Shown here: piece by piece, positions 8,899-17,776 of the stretch
Position numbering within the stretch: the stretch's first letter is position 1
Layout: each line of letters starts with the position of its first letter
The notes under the pieces: model-generated
The model's input: only the letters and a program-made list of their open reading frames with translations
Database searches by the model: none
Told to the model about the DNA's origin: nothing
Origin: Longimicrobiales bacterium
GTDB lineage: Bacteria; Gemmatimonadota; Gemmatimonadetes; Longimicrobiales; Gaopeijiaceae
Assembly (NCBI GenBank): GCA_028284495.1
Contig: JANQRP010000039.1
Location: 20,958-84,957, forward strand
Length of the DNA stretch: 64,000 nt
Direction: 5' to 3'
Position numbers and translations under genes: made by a program

Positions 8899-10259
8899 TC
8901 GTCCCGCTCGCTGCGTTGTTCGTCGGGCATCGCCTCGGGCGCCCGCTCGGTATCGAGAGTCCGGGCCCGAACGGTGCCGTCGGGCACCCGGAGACGGAAG
9001 TCCTCCTGCTGCACGAAGTCGTCGATCCCGCGGAGCACCCTGCCCTCCTCGTCGGTGGCGACGGCGAAGCCCCGCGCCAGAGTGCCGAGCGGCGACAGGG
9101 CGTCGAGGCGGCCGGCCGCCCGCTGCAGCCGCCCGCGGAAGCGCTCGACCCGCGTCCGTACCAGCGGCTCGAGCCGGTCGGTGCGTGCGAGGCGCTGCCG
9201 TCGGCGATCGACGGCGCCCCGGAGCGCGTACCGCATCCCCTGATGGGCCGCGACGACCCGCCGTCGAGCCGGCTCCAGCCGCCGCTCGATCGAGCGGGCG
9301 AGCCGATGGGGTGCATGCTCGACAAAGACCGAGCGTCGCTCCACCCACCGGAGGAGATGGGTCCGGAGGGACGCTCGCGCACGCGTCACATAGTCCTCGA
9401 TGGCCTCGCGGTCCGGCACCGCCGACTCGGCAGCCGCCGACGGGGTCGGCGCCCGGAAGTCGGCGACGAGATCCGCGATCGTATGGTCCGTCTCATGGCC
9501 CACCGCGGAGATCACCGGCACCGGTGACGCGGCGATGGCGCGCGCCACCGGCTCCTCGTTGAAGGCCCAGAGGTCCTCGATGGAGCCGCCACCCCGACCG
9601 ACGATCAGCACGTCCAGATCCCCGATCCGCCCGAGCCGCGTCACGGCCGCCGCGATCTCGGCGGCCGCGGACTCGCCCTGCACCCGCGCGCCCGCCACCA
9701 GCACCTCGGTCCACGGCGCGCGCCGCTCCAGCACCTGGAGGATGTCACGGAGTGCGGCACCGGTGGTGGATGTCACGACACCGACCCGCCGTGGCATTCG
9801 AGGCAGTGGGCGGCGCCGGGAGGGATCGATGAGACCCTCCTCGGTCAGACGCGTCCGGAGCTTCTCGAAGGCGACCCGGAAGAACCCCTCCTCGCCCAGC
9901 GGCGCGACCGACGTGGCCACGAGCTGATACTTCCCCTGTGGCTCGTAGAGCGTCAGGCGGCCGGTGACCCGGACCTCCATCCCCGGCTCCGGATCCATCG
10001 GCAGGCGTCGGGCCGCGTCCCGGAACAGCACGCACGCGAGCTGGGCGTCGGCGTCCTTGATGCCGAAATAGCAGTGCCCGCTTCGATGGCGGGTCCACTG
10101 CCCGACCTCGCCGGCGACGTGGATCTCGGGCCAGGTACGCTCGAGCAGGCGACGCACCGTGCGGTTGACCTCGCTGACCGTCAGGACGGGCCCGTCCGGA
10201 CCTCCCTCTACGCCCTCCGAGCCGACCTGCGAGAAGAGGTCGGGGTGCTCCGCGGTCAC
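8895..10259 (-). CDS. xseA: Exodeoxyribonuclease VII large subunit
   Basis: 454 residues from the GTG at 10259, which overlaps the folD stop as GTGA. The long open frame upstream of that GTG lies inside folD and has no XseA similarity. Domains: N-terminal OB fold with LTVSEVNRTVRRLLE and GHCYFGIKD (about residues 27-110), catalytic region with GVVTSTTGAALRDIL and VLIVGRGGGSIEDLWAFNEE (about 150-240), HETDHTIADLVAD with conserved acidic and His residues, then a long coiled-coil arm and a C-terminal LARGFAV segment. It degrades single-stranded DNA to oligonucleotides together with XseB. Complete and typical. Confidence 0.96.
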   Translation of the reverse strand: MTAEHPDLFSQVGSEGVEGGPDGPVLTVSEVNRTVRRLLERTWPEIHVAGEVGQWTRHRSGHCYFGIKDADAQLACVLFRDAARRLPMDPEPGMEVRVTGRLTLYEPQGKYQLVATSVAPLGEEGFFRVAFEKLRTRLTEEGLIDPSRRRPLPRMPRRVGVVTSTTGAALRDILQVLERRAPWTEVLVAGARVQGESAAAEIAAAVTRLGRIGDLDVLIVGRGGGSIEDLWAFNEEPVARAIAASPVPVISAVGHETDHTIADLVADFRAPTPSAAAESAVPDREAIEDYVTRARASLRTHLLRWVERRSVFVEHAPHRLARSIERRLEPARRRVVAAHQGMRYALRGAVDRRRQRLARTDRLEPLVRTRVERFRGRLQRAAGRLDALSPLGTLARGFAVATDEEGRVLRGIDDFVQQEDFRLRVPDGTVRARTLDTERAPEAMPDEQRSERDE

Positions 10260-11164
10260 GCCCCGGCCCGCTCCGCGCCCTGAGCCGCACCCTGTTCCGA
10301 GCTTCGGGCCGCGGCCTCGACGGTGTTGGTGAGGAGCATGGCGATCGTCATCGGTCCGACGCCGCCCGGCACCGGCGTGATCCACGACGCGACCTCCGAC
10401 ACGGCGTCGAAGTCCACGTCGCCGACCACTCGGAAGCCCCGCGGGCGGTCCGGTGCCTCGACACGCGTCGTGCCGACGTCGATCACCACCGCGCCCGGCT
10501 TCACCATGTCCGCGGTGATGGTCCCGGGCCGCCCGACCGCCGCCACGAGGATGTCGGCCTCGCGGCACACGCCCGCGAGGTCGCGGGTGCGGCTGTGCGC
10601 GACGGTGACGGTGCCATGGTGCCGGATCAGGAGCGACGCCATCGGCCGGCCGACGATGTTGGAGCGACCCACGATCACGCAGCGCTTTCCCTCCGGCTCG
10701 TTGCCGGTGCGGAACAGCATCTCGAGGACGCCCTTCGGCGTGCAGGGTGCGAGTGCCGTGTGGTCTCCGCTGAAGAGCGCCCCGACATTGATCGGATGGA
10801 ACCCGTCCACGTCCTTCGCCGGGTCGATCGCCACCAGCACCTTCCGGTCGTCGATCTGGTCGGGAAGCGGGAGCTGCACGAGGATGCCGTGGATCGCGGG
10901 ATCCGCGTTCAGTTCGTCGATCAGAGCGAGAAGCTCCGCTTCGGGGGTGTCCGCATCGAGGGTGACCTGCCGCGAGTGGATTCCGACCTCCGCGGCCGCC
11001 TTCCCCTTCATCCCCACGTAGAGCCTGCTCGCCGGATCCTCTCCGACGAGCACGGTGGCGAGTCCCGGCGTCGTCCCCGACGCCGACAGCTCGCGTACCC
11101 GGTCCTTGAGTTCCTCGCGAATCGTCTTCGCGATGTCCGTCCCCGAAATCAGCTTCGCCGCCAT
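10256..11164 (-). CDS. folD: Bifunctional methylenetetrahydrofolate dehydrogenase/cyclohydrolase
   Basis: 302 residues from ATG at 11164 (MAAKLISGTDIAK). It interconverts 5,10-methylene- and 10-formyl-tetrahydrofolate, using NADP in most bacteria. Conserved elements: the YVGMKGKAAAEVGI segment carrying the catalytic Lys (YxxxK), VQLPLPDQI, PCTPKGVLEML, the Rossmann-type GRSNIVGRPMASLL and the C-terminal PVPGGVGPMTIAMLLTNT. It overlaps xseA by four bases and lies 22 nt after rny, so it belongs to the same transcript. folD-xseA-xseB is a widely conserved run. Confidence 0.97.
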   Translation of the reverse strand: MAAKLISGTDIAKTIREELKDRVRELSASGTTPGLATVLVGEDPASRLYVGMKGKAAAEVGIHSRQVTLDADTPEAELLALIDELNADPAIHGILVQLPLPDQIDDRKVLVAIDPAKDVDGFHPINVGALFSGDHTALAPCTPKGVLEMLFRTGNEPEGKRCVIVGRSNIVGRPMASLLIRHHGTVTVAHSRTRDLAGVCREADILVAAVGRPGTITADMVKPGAVVIDVGTTRVEAPDRPRGFRVVGDVDFDAVSEVASWITPVPGGVGPMTIAMLLTNTVEAAARSSEQGAAQGAERAGA

Positions 11165-11186
11165 CGTCCCCCCGGTAGCGGGCCCG

Positions 11187-12761
11187 TCACCGCGCGAAAT
11201 CGACGGCCCTCGTTTCCCGCACCACCACGACCTTGATCTGGCCGGGGTACTGCAGCTCGTTCTGGATTCGTTCGGCCACACGCGCCGAGATCTGCGCCAT
11301 CTCGGCGTCCGACACCTTTTCGGGCTCGACCAGCACCCGCAGCTCGCGCCCGGCCTGGATCGCGAAGCACCGCTCGACGCCGTCCTCTTCCAGTGCGATG
11401 CTCTCGAGCTTCTCCAGCCGCTTCACGTACCCGTCGAACATCTCCCGTCGGGCACCCGGCCGGGAACCGCTGATCGCGTCCGCGGCTGTGACCAGGAACG
11501 TCTCCGCAAAGTAATGCGGTTCCTCGTCGTGGTGGGCCCGGATGGCGTTCAGCACGATCTCTCCCTCGCCGTGCTTCTTGCAGAGGCGCCACCCCAACTC
11601 GACGTGTGTGCCCTCCTGCTCGTGCGTGAGTCCCTTTCCGACGTCGTGAAGTACGCCGGCCCGGCGCGCGGCCTGCTCGTCCAGTCCGAGCTCCTGCGCC
11701 ATGCTCCCAGCCAGAAGTGCCACTTCACGTGCGTGCTGCAACTGATTCTGGCCGTAGGACGTACGGAATCGCAGCCGTCCGAGGACCTTCACGATTTCAG
11801 GATGGACGTTGTGAACGCCGAGGTCGTACAGCACTTCCTCGGCGGCTTCCGTCATGTCGGCTTCGACGTCCTCCTCGGCCTTCGCCACCACCTCCTCGAT
11901 CCGGGCCGGGTGAATCCGGCCGTCCTCGATGAGACGCGTGAGGGCGACGCGGGCGACCTCGCGGCGGATCGGGTTGTAGCCGCTGAGAACCACCGCCTCG
12001 GGGGTGTCGTCGATAACGACGTCGATGCCGGTGGCCTGCTCGAAGGAACGGATGTTGCGGCCCTCGCGACCGATGATCCGTCCCTTCATCTCGTCCGACG
12101 GCAGCTGGACGACGGAGACGGTCAGCTCCGCAGTGGTCTCGGCCGCCTGTCGCTGGATTGCGTTTGCGAGCACCTTCCGGGCCTCGCGCTCGGCGGTTCG
12201 CTGCGCCTCCTCACGGATCTCCCGGAGTCGGCCCGCCGCCTCCGCCCGAGCCTCGTCGACCAGTTCGTCGAGAAGCCGACGTCGTGCCTCCTGCTCCGTG
12301 AGCCCCGCCAGAGCCGCGAGCCGCTCCCGCGCGGCCCGCTCGGACGCCTCGACCTCGGCGACACGTGACGCCAGTGTGGCCTCCGCCTCCGAGAGCTCGC
12401 GCGCCCGCGTCTCCTGCTCCGCGTCCCGCTCGTTCAGTCGATCGAGCGTGCGGTCGAGCTTGTCCTCGCGTTCCTCGGCCCGACGCTCGGCGCGTTCGAT
12501 GTCCTCGCGCCGTCGCGCCTCCTCCTTCTCCCACGCCTCCCGCAGGCGAATCGCGGCGTCCTTGCCCTCCAGTTCGCCCGCCCTGCGGGCGTTCTCGGCT
12601 TCCTCCCGGGCTCTGGCCAGGAGTCGCGACGCCTCGTCCTCCGCCTCCGTGCGCTCTCGTTCGCGTTCGGCGATGAAGCGTCGCCGCGCCACCACCCACG
12701 TGAGTGAGCTTCCGGCGAGGAAAGCGAGAACCGCCGTCAGCAGCACTGACGTCGATTCCAT
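11187..12761 (-). CDS. rny: Ribonuclease Y
   Basis: 524 residues from ATG at 12761. It is a membrane-anchored endoribonuclease that initiates mRNA decay. The N-terminal hydrophobic segment (VLLTAVLAFLAGSSLTWVV, residues 5-23) is followed by a long Glu/Arg-rich coiled coil to about residue 200. Then come a KH domain (GREGRNIRSFEQATG, about 230-245) and an HD domain (HDVGKGLTHEQEGTH, about 365-380) with the metal-binding His-Asp pair. The longer upstream frame adds 22 residues without similarity, so the internal ATG giving the membrane anchor was chosen. RNase Y instead of RNase E as the decay initiator is a clue against Proteobacteria. Confidence 0.96.
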   Translation of the reverse strand: MESTSVLLTAVLAFLAGSSLTWVVARRRFIAERERERTEAEDEASRLLARAREEAENARRAGELEGKDAAIRLREAWEKEEARRREDIERAERRAEEREDKLDRTLDRLNERDAEQETRARELSEAEATLASRVAEVEASERAARERLAALAGLTEQEARRRLLDELVDEARAEAAGRLREIREEAQRTAEREARKVLANAIQRQAAETTAELTVSVVQLPSDEMKGRIIGREGRNIRSFEQATGIDVVIDDTPEAVVLSGYNPIRREVARVALTRLIEDGRIHPARIEEVVAKAEEDVEADMTEAAEEVLYDLGVHNVHPEIVKVLGRLRFRTSYGQNQLQHAREVALLAGSMAQELGLDEQAARRAGVLHDVGKGLTHEQEGTHVELGWRLCKKHGEGEIVLNAIRAHHDEEPHYFAETFLVTAADAISGSRPGARREMFDGYVKRLEKLESIALEEDGVERCFAIQAGRELRVLVEPEKVSDAEMAQISARVAERIQNELQYPGQIKVVVVRETRAVDFAR

Positions 12762-12928
12762 GTATGTCTCCGAAATCGGGGCCTTGCCGGCCCTCGACGG
12801 TGATCGTGCGGTCCGCCCGAACATCACGCGGCGGACGGTCCCTCAGGAGCGAAACCATAGGCGCCCGTGGAAGCCGGACGCAAGCACGCGGGCGGCGTGG
12901 GGGAACGCCGGGAGGGTCGGAGCCGCGC
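12762..12928 (-). other. Structured intergenic segment between zapA and rny
   Basis: 167 nt with no plausible ORF, transcribed in the direction of both neighbours. On the minus strand it contains several stable hairpins (for example GTCCGCC pairing with GGCGGAC around 12811-12836, CGGCGT with ACGCCG around 12892-12912, GGGCC with GGCCC around 12778-12794). CTCCGA near the zapA end could pair with TCGGAG near the rny end. Position beside zapA and length are those of 6S RNA in many bacteria, but no diagnostic 6S sequence is clear. It may simply be a leader of rny. Confidence 0.25.
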
Positions 12929-13216
12929 TCAGTCGGTGGCGTCGGCAATGCGCGAGATCAGCGCGTCGGCGCGCTTCGCGATATCGCCCTCGAGGCGCTC
13001 CAGATCGTCACGTGTCTGGAGCAGCTCGTCCGTGATCGAGAGGGCGGCCAGGATGGCGAGTCGGTGACTCTCGATCAGCCCCGCTCGCGATCGGATCTCC
13101 TGGATACGATCGTCGACCAGCTTCGCGCAGCGCTTGGTCCACGCCGGCTCCGCCGCCGCCCGGATCGTGTGCTCTTCCCCGAGAATCCGCACCGTGACGG
13201 ACTTCTTCTCGCTCAT
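12929..13216 (-). CDS. zapA: Cell division protein ZapA
   Basis: 95 residues. ZapA is a small cytoplasmic protein that binds FtsZ and bundles its filaments at midcell. The N-terminus KKSVTVRILGEEHTIRA matches the ZapA beta-hairpin domain (the VxIxGxxYxIR pattern), followed by helical segments with LAILAALSITDELL and a C-terminal coiled coil. Length is typical (about 90-110). The start ATG overlaps the stop of the upstream coiled-coil gene as ATGA, indicating translational coupling. Position downstream of pheST is frequent in several phyla. Confidence 0.9.
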   Translation of the reverse strand: MSEKKSVTVRILGEEHTIRAAAEPAWTKRCAKLVDDRIQEIRSRAGLIESHRLAILAALSITDELLQTRDDLERLEGDIAKRADALISRIADATD

Positions 13217-13521
13217 CGCTGGTCCTCCATGAACCGGACGCGGGAGAGGAGCCGCTCCACACCTTCGAGGCCGCGATCCACGCGTTCTCTCAGGTCCGAG
13301 TTCTCGGCCTCGAGCTGCCCGAGTCGCTCCGACATGGCAGCAGGGTCGGCTTTGCCGTTCGTCATCTGCCGAAGGAGCTTCTCGACCTCGTTCCGCCGCT
13401 TCTCGGCTGCCGACACGCGTCCCTCGGCCTCCTCGAGGCGGTCGATCAGCCGCTCGACCGCCTTCTCGAGCGACCGGAGCCGCTTGCGCGGGTCAGGCGT
13501 CACGTCCTCGGATGCGGGCAC
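13213..13521 (-). CDS. Small coiled-coil protein coupled to zapA, unknown function
   Basis: 102 residues from GTG at 13521, the start that reduces overlap with pheT to 29 nt; an ATG at 13566 is possible but would overlap it by 74 nt. From about residue 13 on, the sequence is nearly continuous heptad-like coiled coil (SLEKAVERLIDRLEEAEGRV, LGQLEAENSDLRERV), with a short break around residues 55-63. No catalytic motif. It is placed between pheT and zapA with an ATGA overlap into zapA, so a role as a ZapB-like division partner is a reasonable guess from context, but there is no clear sequence match to ZapB. Confidence 0.7.
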   Translation of the reverse strand: MPASEDVTPDPRKRLRSLEKAVERLIDRLEEAEGRVSAAEKRRNEVEKLLRQMTNGKADPAAMSERLGQLEAENSDLRERVDRGLEGVERLLSRVRFMEDQR

Positions 13522-15910
13522 CACACTCCTCCTCGAGAGCCGCGGCGATCCGTGCCGTCGCCGCATCGACCTCCTCGTCCGTCAGGGTACGATCCGCGGC
13601 CTGGTAGCGGAAGCGCCAGCCCAGCGACGCCATGCCCTCCGGAACGCCCTCGCCGTCGTAGCGGTCGAAGATCGTGACGTCCACGAGCAACGCTCCGCCA
13701 GCCTCTCGGGCGACCGCCTCGATCCGAGCTGCCGCCACGTCCGACGGCACGAGGAGCGCCAGATCGCGGTCGCTTCCCGGGTGGGTCGGGAGCGCCCGAG
13801 CCGTTCGCGCGTCCGAAACGTCCGGCTCGGCCGGAAGCCCCACCTCGAGGGCGAACACCGCACCCGCCCACGGGGGAAGGTCGAGCGGGGACGGCTCGAC
13901 CTGACCGGCGACACCGCGAACGTCGCCCGCTTCGTCGACCACCTCCATGTACCAACCGGCCCGCCATCCGTCTCGCGCTCCGTCGCGATCCGACGCGCCG
14001 GGGCGGAGCGCGGCTCCCGGACCCCACGCCAGACGCACCAGAGCCTCGGCCCACCCCTTCAGGTCCCACACGTCCACGACCCGGTCCCCACCTGACCAGT
14101 GGAGGCCGATCGGACCGGTAGACACGAGTGCCACCCGCGCCTCTTCGGCCACCGGAGGGTCGCCGCAGTCGGGGATGGCGCGAAAGGACGTCGCGAGTTC
14201 GAAGAGAGCCACCTCACGAAGTCCACGTGCGAGGTTGTACTCGAGTCGGCGAAGGAGCGACGGCAGGATCTCGCGCCGAAGCACCGGTTCCTCGCTCGAC
14301 ATCGGATTCGACAGCCGCACTTCGCCCTCGGACTCGGGCACGAAGGTGGGCGTCTGCGCCTCGAAGAACCCGAAGCCGATCAGGAGATCGCGGATTCGGT
14401 CCTCGAGCACGAAGAGTGGGTGATCGGGGACGGTACCCGGCCGGTACGCCGCGGCGGCCTCGGGGAATCGTCCGTAGCCCCAGCGTCGGGCGATCTCCTC
14501 GATCAGGTCGACGGGGCGCGTCACGTCGGCCGCTCGCCAGCCGGGCACGGTGACCCGCAGCGGACCGCCGGCAGCGCCGACCTCGCACGCGAATCCGAGC
14601 GGCTCGAGCAGCTCGATGATCGTGGCCGTCTCGAACGCCACGCCGAGCAGTCGTTCCACGCGATCCAGTCCGAGCTCGATCGTCCGCGGATCGAACGGTC
14701 GGGGATGGACGTCGAGCATCTCGGGGTGGAGTTCGCCACCGGCCGTCGCGAGGATCACCTCGAGACACCGTTCGAGCGCACGGGCCTGGCCGTCGGCATC
14801 CACGTACCGCTCGAACCGGTAGCCCGCGTCCGACTGGATGCCCAGCGCCTTCTTCGTCCGGCGGATCGACGCGGGGTCGAAATGTGCGCACTCGAGGAAG
14901 ATGTCCGTCGTCTGGTCCGAGACGGCCGTCTCGAGCTCACCCATGATGCCGGCGATGTCGATCGTGCGCTCGGCGTCCGCGATGACCAGCATGGAAGCGT
15001 CGAGCTCGTGCTCCTGCTCGTCGAGCGTCCGTACCGTCTCGCCGTCCCGGGCCATGCGGATCCGGACCTCCGATCCGCGCAGCTTCGACAGGTCGTAGGC
15101 GTGCAGCGGCTGGCCGAGCTCGAACAGGACCCAGTTGGTGGCGTCGACGACGTTGTTGATGGGTCGTGCACCGATGGCCCGAAGACGCATCTGCAGCCAG
15201 TCCGGTGAGGGGCCGACCTTCACGCCGCGCACGATGGCCCCGGTGAAGCGGCCGCAGAGCTCGGGCACATCGTTCACGAGCGTCACGCCGCCGGTGCGGA
15301 CCTCACGAGGATCCGAGATCGGTTCGAGTCGGATCTCGGGCGCGCCGGGGATGGGCCGGATCTCCGGCCGACCGAGCTCGCGGGCCACCCCCACGTGCCC
15401 GAGCAGGTCGCCACGGTTGGCGGTGACCTCGACGTCGAGCACCTCGTCGCCGAGCGCCATTGCGTCGACGAACGAAGATCCCGGTTCGTAGTCTCCGTCC
15501 AGCGCGAGGATCCCCGCGTGGTCCTGGCCCAGCCCGAGCTCACGGGCCGAGCACAGCATGCCGTTGGACACCTCCCCGCGGAGCTTCGCCTTGCGGATCT
15601 TCGTTCCGTCGGGAAGCACGCCTCCGACGGGGATGAACGGATAGTGGCCGCCCGCCCGGACGTTGGGGGCTCCGCACACGACCTGGAACGGCTCGCCGCT
15701 CCCATCGTCCACGGTGCAGAGGCTCAGCTTGTCCGCGTTCGGGTGCTGCCGGACCTCGCGGACCCGCGCAACCACGATGTCCGCGAGGGCCTCGGCCACG
15801 TCGACCACGCTCTCGACCGGGAAGCCGAGGTCGGCCAGCCGCTCCGACACCTCCTCCGTCTGCAGCTCCGTCCCGAGCAGCGACTCGAGCCACCTGCGCG
15901 AGACCTTCAT
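13493..15910 (-). CDS. pheT: Phenylalanyl-tRNA synthetase beta subunit
   Basis: 805 residues from ATG at 15910 (MKVSRRWLESLLG), which overlaps the pheS stop as ATGA. The frame is open further upstream but that part lies inside pheS. Domains: N-terminal B1 with the EMAP-like tRNA-binding segment (VVARVREVRQHPNADKLSLC, about 47-66), B3/B4 editing region, B5 with winged-helix features, catalytic-like core, and C-terminal FDX-ACB anticodon-binding domain (from HPGSDRDLALL onward). With PheS it forms the alpha2beta2 enzyme that charges tRNA-Phe. Length is typical. Confidence 0.97.
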   Translation of the reverse strand: MKVSRRWLESLLGTELQTEEVSERLADLGFPVESVVDVAEALADIVVARVREVRQHPNADKLSLCTVDDGSGEPFQVVCGAPNVRAGGHYPFIPVGGVLPDGTKIRKAKLRGEVSNGMLCSARELGLGQDHAGILALDGDYEPGSSFVDAMALGDEVLDVEVTANRGDLLGHVGVARELGRPEIRPIPGAPEIRLEPISDPREVRTGGVTLVNDVPELCGRFTGAIVRGVKVGPSPDWLQMRLRAIGARPINNVVDATNWVLFELGQPLHAYDLSKLRGSEVRIRMARDGETVRTLDEQEHELDASMLVIADAERTIDIAGIMGELETAVSDQTTDIFLECAHFDPASIRRTKKALGIQSDAGYRFERYVDADGQARALERCLEVILATAGGELHPEMLDVHPRPFDPRTIELGLDRVERLLGVAFETATIIELLEPLGFACEVGAAGGPLRVTVPGWRAADVTRPVDLIEEIARRWGYGRFPEAAAAYRPGTVPDHPLFVLEDRIRDLLIGFGFFEAQTPTFVPESEGEVRLSNPMSSEEPVLRREILPSLLRRLEYNLARGLREVALFELATSFRAIPDCGDPPVAEEARVALVSTGPIGLHWSGGDRVVDVWDLKGWAEALVRLAWGPGAALRPGASDRDGARDGWRAGWYMEVVDEAGDVRGVAGQVEPSPLDLPPWAGAVFALEVGLPAEPDVSDARTARALPTHPGSDRDLALLVPSDVAAARIEAVAREAGGALLVDVTIFDRYDGEGVPEGMASLGWRFRYQAADRTLTDEEVDAATARIAAALEEECGARIRGRDA

Positions 15911-16938
15911 CGGACGCCCGCGAACTGCCGGAGGAAACGAAGGTCCGATTCGAAGAACGTGCGCAGGTCGTCGACACCGTACTTCAGCATCGCGATGCGC
16001 GCGGGACCCATTCCGAATGCGAAGCCGCTGTAGCGGTCCGGATCGATGTTCACCGCCTCCAGCACGGCGGGATCCACCATCCCCGCGCCCATGATCTCCA
16101 GCCAATCGCTCTCGACGGGGCCGTCCGGACCCTCGACGACGCGCTTCACGTCGACCTCGGCGCTCGGCTCGGTGAACGGGAAGAAGGACGGGCGGAGGCG
16201 GATCCGCGTCCCGGCTCCCCAGTAGCGGCGCGCGAACTCCGCGAGCGTCGCCTTGAAGTCGACGAACGTCACACCCTCGTCGATGACGAGGCCCTCGATC
16301 TGGAGGAAACTCGGGGTGTGGGTGGCGTCGTACGTGTCGCGCCGGTGCACCCACCCCGGCGCGAGAATCCGGATCGGCGGGTCATGCGCCAGCATGGTCC
16401 GGATCTGGACCGGTGACGTGTGACTGCGCAGGAGACCTCCGCCCTCGAGGTAGAGCGTGTCCTGCTCGTCGGCGGCCGGGTGGTCCAGCGGGGTGTTGAG
16501 CGCCTCGAAGTTGTACCACTCGGTCTCGGCCTCGGGGCCTCGGGCCCGCGTGAAGCCCAGGGCGCGGAAGATCGACCAGATCTCGTCCATGGCCCGGGAC
16601 ACGGGATGCGCGCCACCGATTCGGGGGCTCCGGCCGGGCAGCGTGAGGTCCGGCGCCGACTCGGCCTCCCGGGCCGCGTCCATGGCGGCCTCCGCCTCGT
16701 CGATGCGGGCCTGGAGCGCCTCTTTGACCCGGTTCGCCTCCTGCCCGACCCGCGGCCGATCCTCGGGGTCGAGCGCACCCAGCCCGCGGAGGACACCCGA
16801 GATCCGACCGTCCTTCCGTCCGAGGAAGCCGACCCGGACCGCCTCGAGGGCCGCCTCGTCCGCGGCGGCCTCCACGGCCTCGAGCGCCTCGTCCAGCAGC
16901 GCCCGCAACTCGACGATCAGCGAGTCTACGTCACTCAT
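15907..16938 (-). CDS. pheS: Phenylalanyl-tRNA synthetase alpha subunit
   Basis: 343 residues. It carries the class II catalytic core of PheRS. The N-terminal coiled coil (to about residue 90) binds tRNA. Motif 2 is in RLRPSFFPFTEPSAEVDV, with the conserved TEPSAEVD, and motif 3 is in GFAFGMGPARIAMLKYGVDDLR near the C-terminus. GWVHRRDTYDATHTPSF is also a hallmark. It overlaps pheT by four bases; 67 nt separate it from rplT. No T-box-like leader is visible, and the gap to rplT is too short for one. Confidence 0.97.
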   Translation of the reverse strand: MSDVDSLIVELRALLDEALEAVEAAADEAALEAVRVGFLGRKDGRISGVLRGLGALDPEDRPRVGQEANRVKEALQARIDEAEAAMDAAREAESAPDLTLPGRSPRIGGAHPVSRAMDEIWSIFRALGFTRARGPEAETEWYNFEALNTPLDHPAADEQDTLYLEGGGLLRSHTSPVQIRTMLAHDPPIRILAPGWVHRRDTYDATHTPSFLQIEGLVIDEGVTFVDFKATLAEFARRYWGAGTRIRLRPSFFPFTEPSAEVDVKRVVEGPDGPVESDWLEIMGAGMVDPAVLEAVNIDPDRYSGFAFGMGPARIAMLKYGVDDLRTFFESDLRFLRQFAGVR

Positions 16939-17005
16939 CTCCGGCTCCGGGTCCGTATCCGGTCCGATGTGCGGAGGCGCGCGACCGGACCGCGGACGCG
17001 CGGCG

Positions 17006-17371
17006 TCAGGACGCCTTCGAGAGGCCGTCCTTCGCCTGAGCCACGAGGGCCTCGAAGGCCTCGGGGCTCCGCACGGCGAGGTCGGCCAGCGCCTTTCGAT
17101 CCATCTCCACGCCGGCCTCCTTCAGACCGTGCATGAAGCGGGAGTACGACAGGTCGTGCTCGCGGGACGCCGCGTTGATGCGGGCGATCCAGAGCTGCCG
17201 GAAGTTGCGCTTCTTCTTCTTCCGGTCGCGATACGCGTGCTCCCACCCCTTCTCCACCGCATCCTTGGCGGTGCGATAGAGGTTCTTCCGACCCCCGAAG
17301 TAGCCCTTGGCTTCCTTGAAGATCTTCTTCTTGCGGCGATTGCGGGGGACCGCACCCTTGGCTCGTGCCAT
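17006..17371 (-). CDS. rplT: 50S ribosomal protein L20
   Basis: 121 residues, matching the family. The highly basic N-terminus (ARAKGAVPRNRRKKKIFKEAKGY with GYFGGRKNLYRTA following) and RQLWIARINAA are diagnostic of L20, an early assembly protein that binds 23S rRNA. It lies 12 nt after rpmI and upstream of pheST. L20 often represses its own operon by binding the leader; here the leader in question would be the one upstream of rpmI (17585-17805). Confidence 0.98.
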   Translation of the reverse strand: MARAKGAVPRNRRKKKIFKEAKGYFGGRKNLYRTAKDAVEKGWEHAYRDRKKKKRNFRQLWIARINAASREHDLSYSRFMHGLKEAGVEMDRKALADLAVRSPEAFEALVAQAKDGLSKAS

Positions 17372-17383
17372 CTCTCTGTCTCC

Positions 17384-17584
17384 TTACTGGCCGTACGGCA
17401 TGAGGCGGTCCATCCGCTTCTGGTCGGACTTCGCGACGAGATCGCTGCCGCGCAGGCGACGCTTCCGCTTGCGGGACTTCTTGGTCAGGATGTGGCTGTG
17501 ATTCGCCTTGAAGCGCTTGAGCTTGCCCTTCGCGGTGCGCTTGAGGCGCTTCGCAGCCGCCCTGTTGGTCTTCATCTTCGGCAT
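17384..17584 (-). CDS. rpmI: 50S ribosomal protein L35
   Basis: 66 residues from ATG at 17584 (MPKMKTNRAAAKRLKRT), the usual size of L35. The sequence is strongly basic with the family's HILTKKSRKRKRRLRG segment. A frame open further upstream has no meaning. It is the first gene of the rpmI-rplT-pheS-pheT run. Unlike in most bacteria, infC is not immediately upstream; instead there is a noncoding leader of about 190 nt with its own promoter. Confidence 0.97.
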   Translation of the reverse strand: MPKMKTNRAAAKRLKRTAKGKLKRFKANHSHILTKKSRKRKRRLRGSDLVAKSDQKRMDRLMPYGQ

Positions 17585-17607
17585 GGTGTCACCGTGTCGT
17601 ACAAATG

Positions 17608-17632
17608 AAAAAGCTCGAACCGAGGTCCGAGC
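17608..17632 (-). terminator. Terminator/attenuator hairpin in the rpmI leader
   Basis: On the minus strand an 8-bp stem GCTCGGAC / GTTCGAGC (one G-U and one A-U pair) with loop CTCG is followed directly by TTTTTC. This looks like an intrinsic terminator only 24 nt before the rpmI start codon. It lies downstream of the candidate promoter at 17777-17805, so it may act as an attenuator of the ribosomal-protein operon; it could also end transcripts from the upstream porin gene. Confidence 0.6.
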
Positions 17633-17642
17633 CAGCGCGTAC

Positions 17643-17666
17643 GGGCGAAGTGTGGTGTCTTCGCCC
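17643..17666 (-). promoter_or_regulatory. Upstream hairpin of the rpmI leader
   Basis: A perfect 8-bp stem GGGCGAAG / CTTCGCCC with an 8-nt loop, 10 nt upstream of the terminator-like hairpin. The tandem arrangement suggests a regulated leader, possibly bound by L20, but no sequence match to a known L20 leader can be claimed by eye. Confidence 0.4.
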
Positions 17667-17776
17667 TGCGTCGACCCGGGAGATCCGTCCGCATCACGCG
17701 AACAGGATCGTGGGGTGAGGCCGCGGCGCACGCGACCCGCTTTCGTATTGTGCCCGCCGATCAACGGCGAGCCACA

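Noticed and set aside
16939..17005. T-box leader upstream of pheS or thrS
   Set aside because: The pheS upstream gap is only 67 nt, and no T-box sequence or specifier stem was found near thrS.
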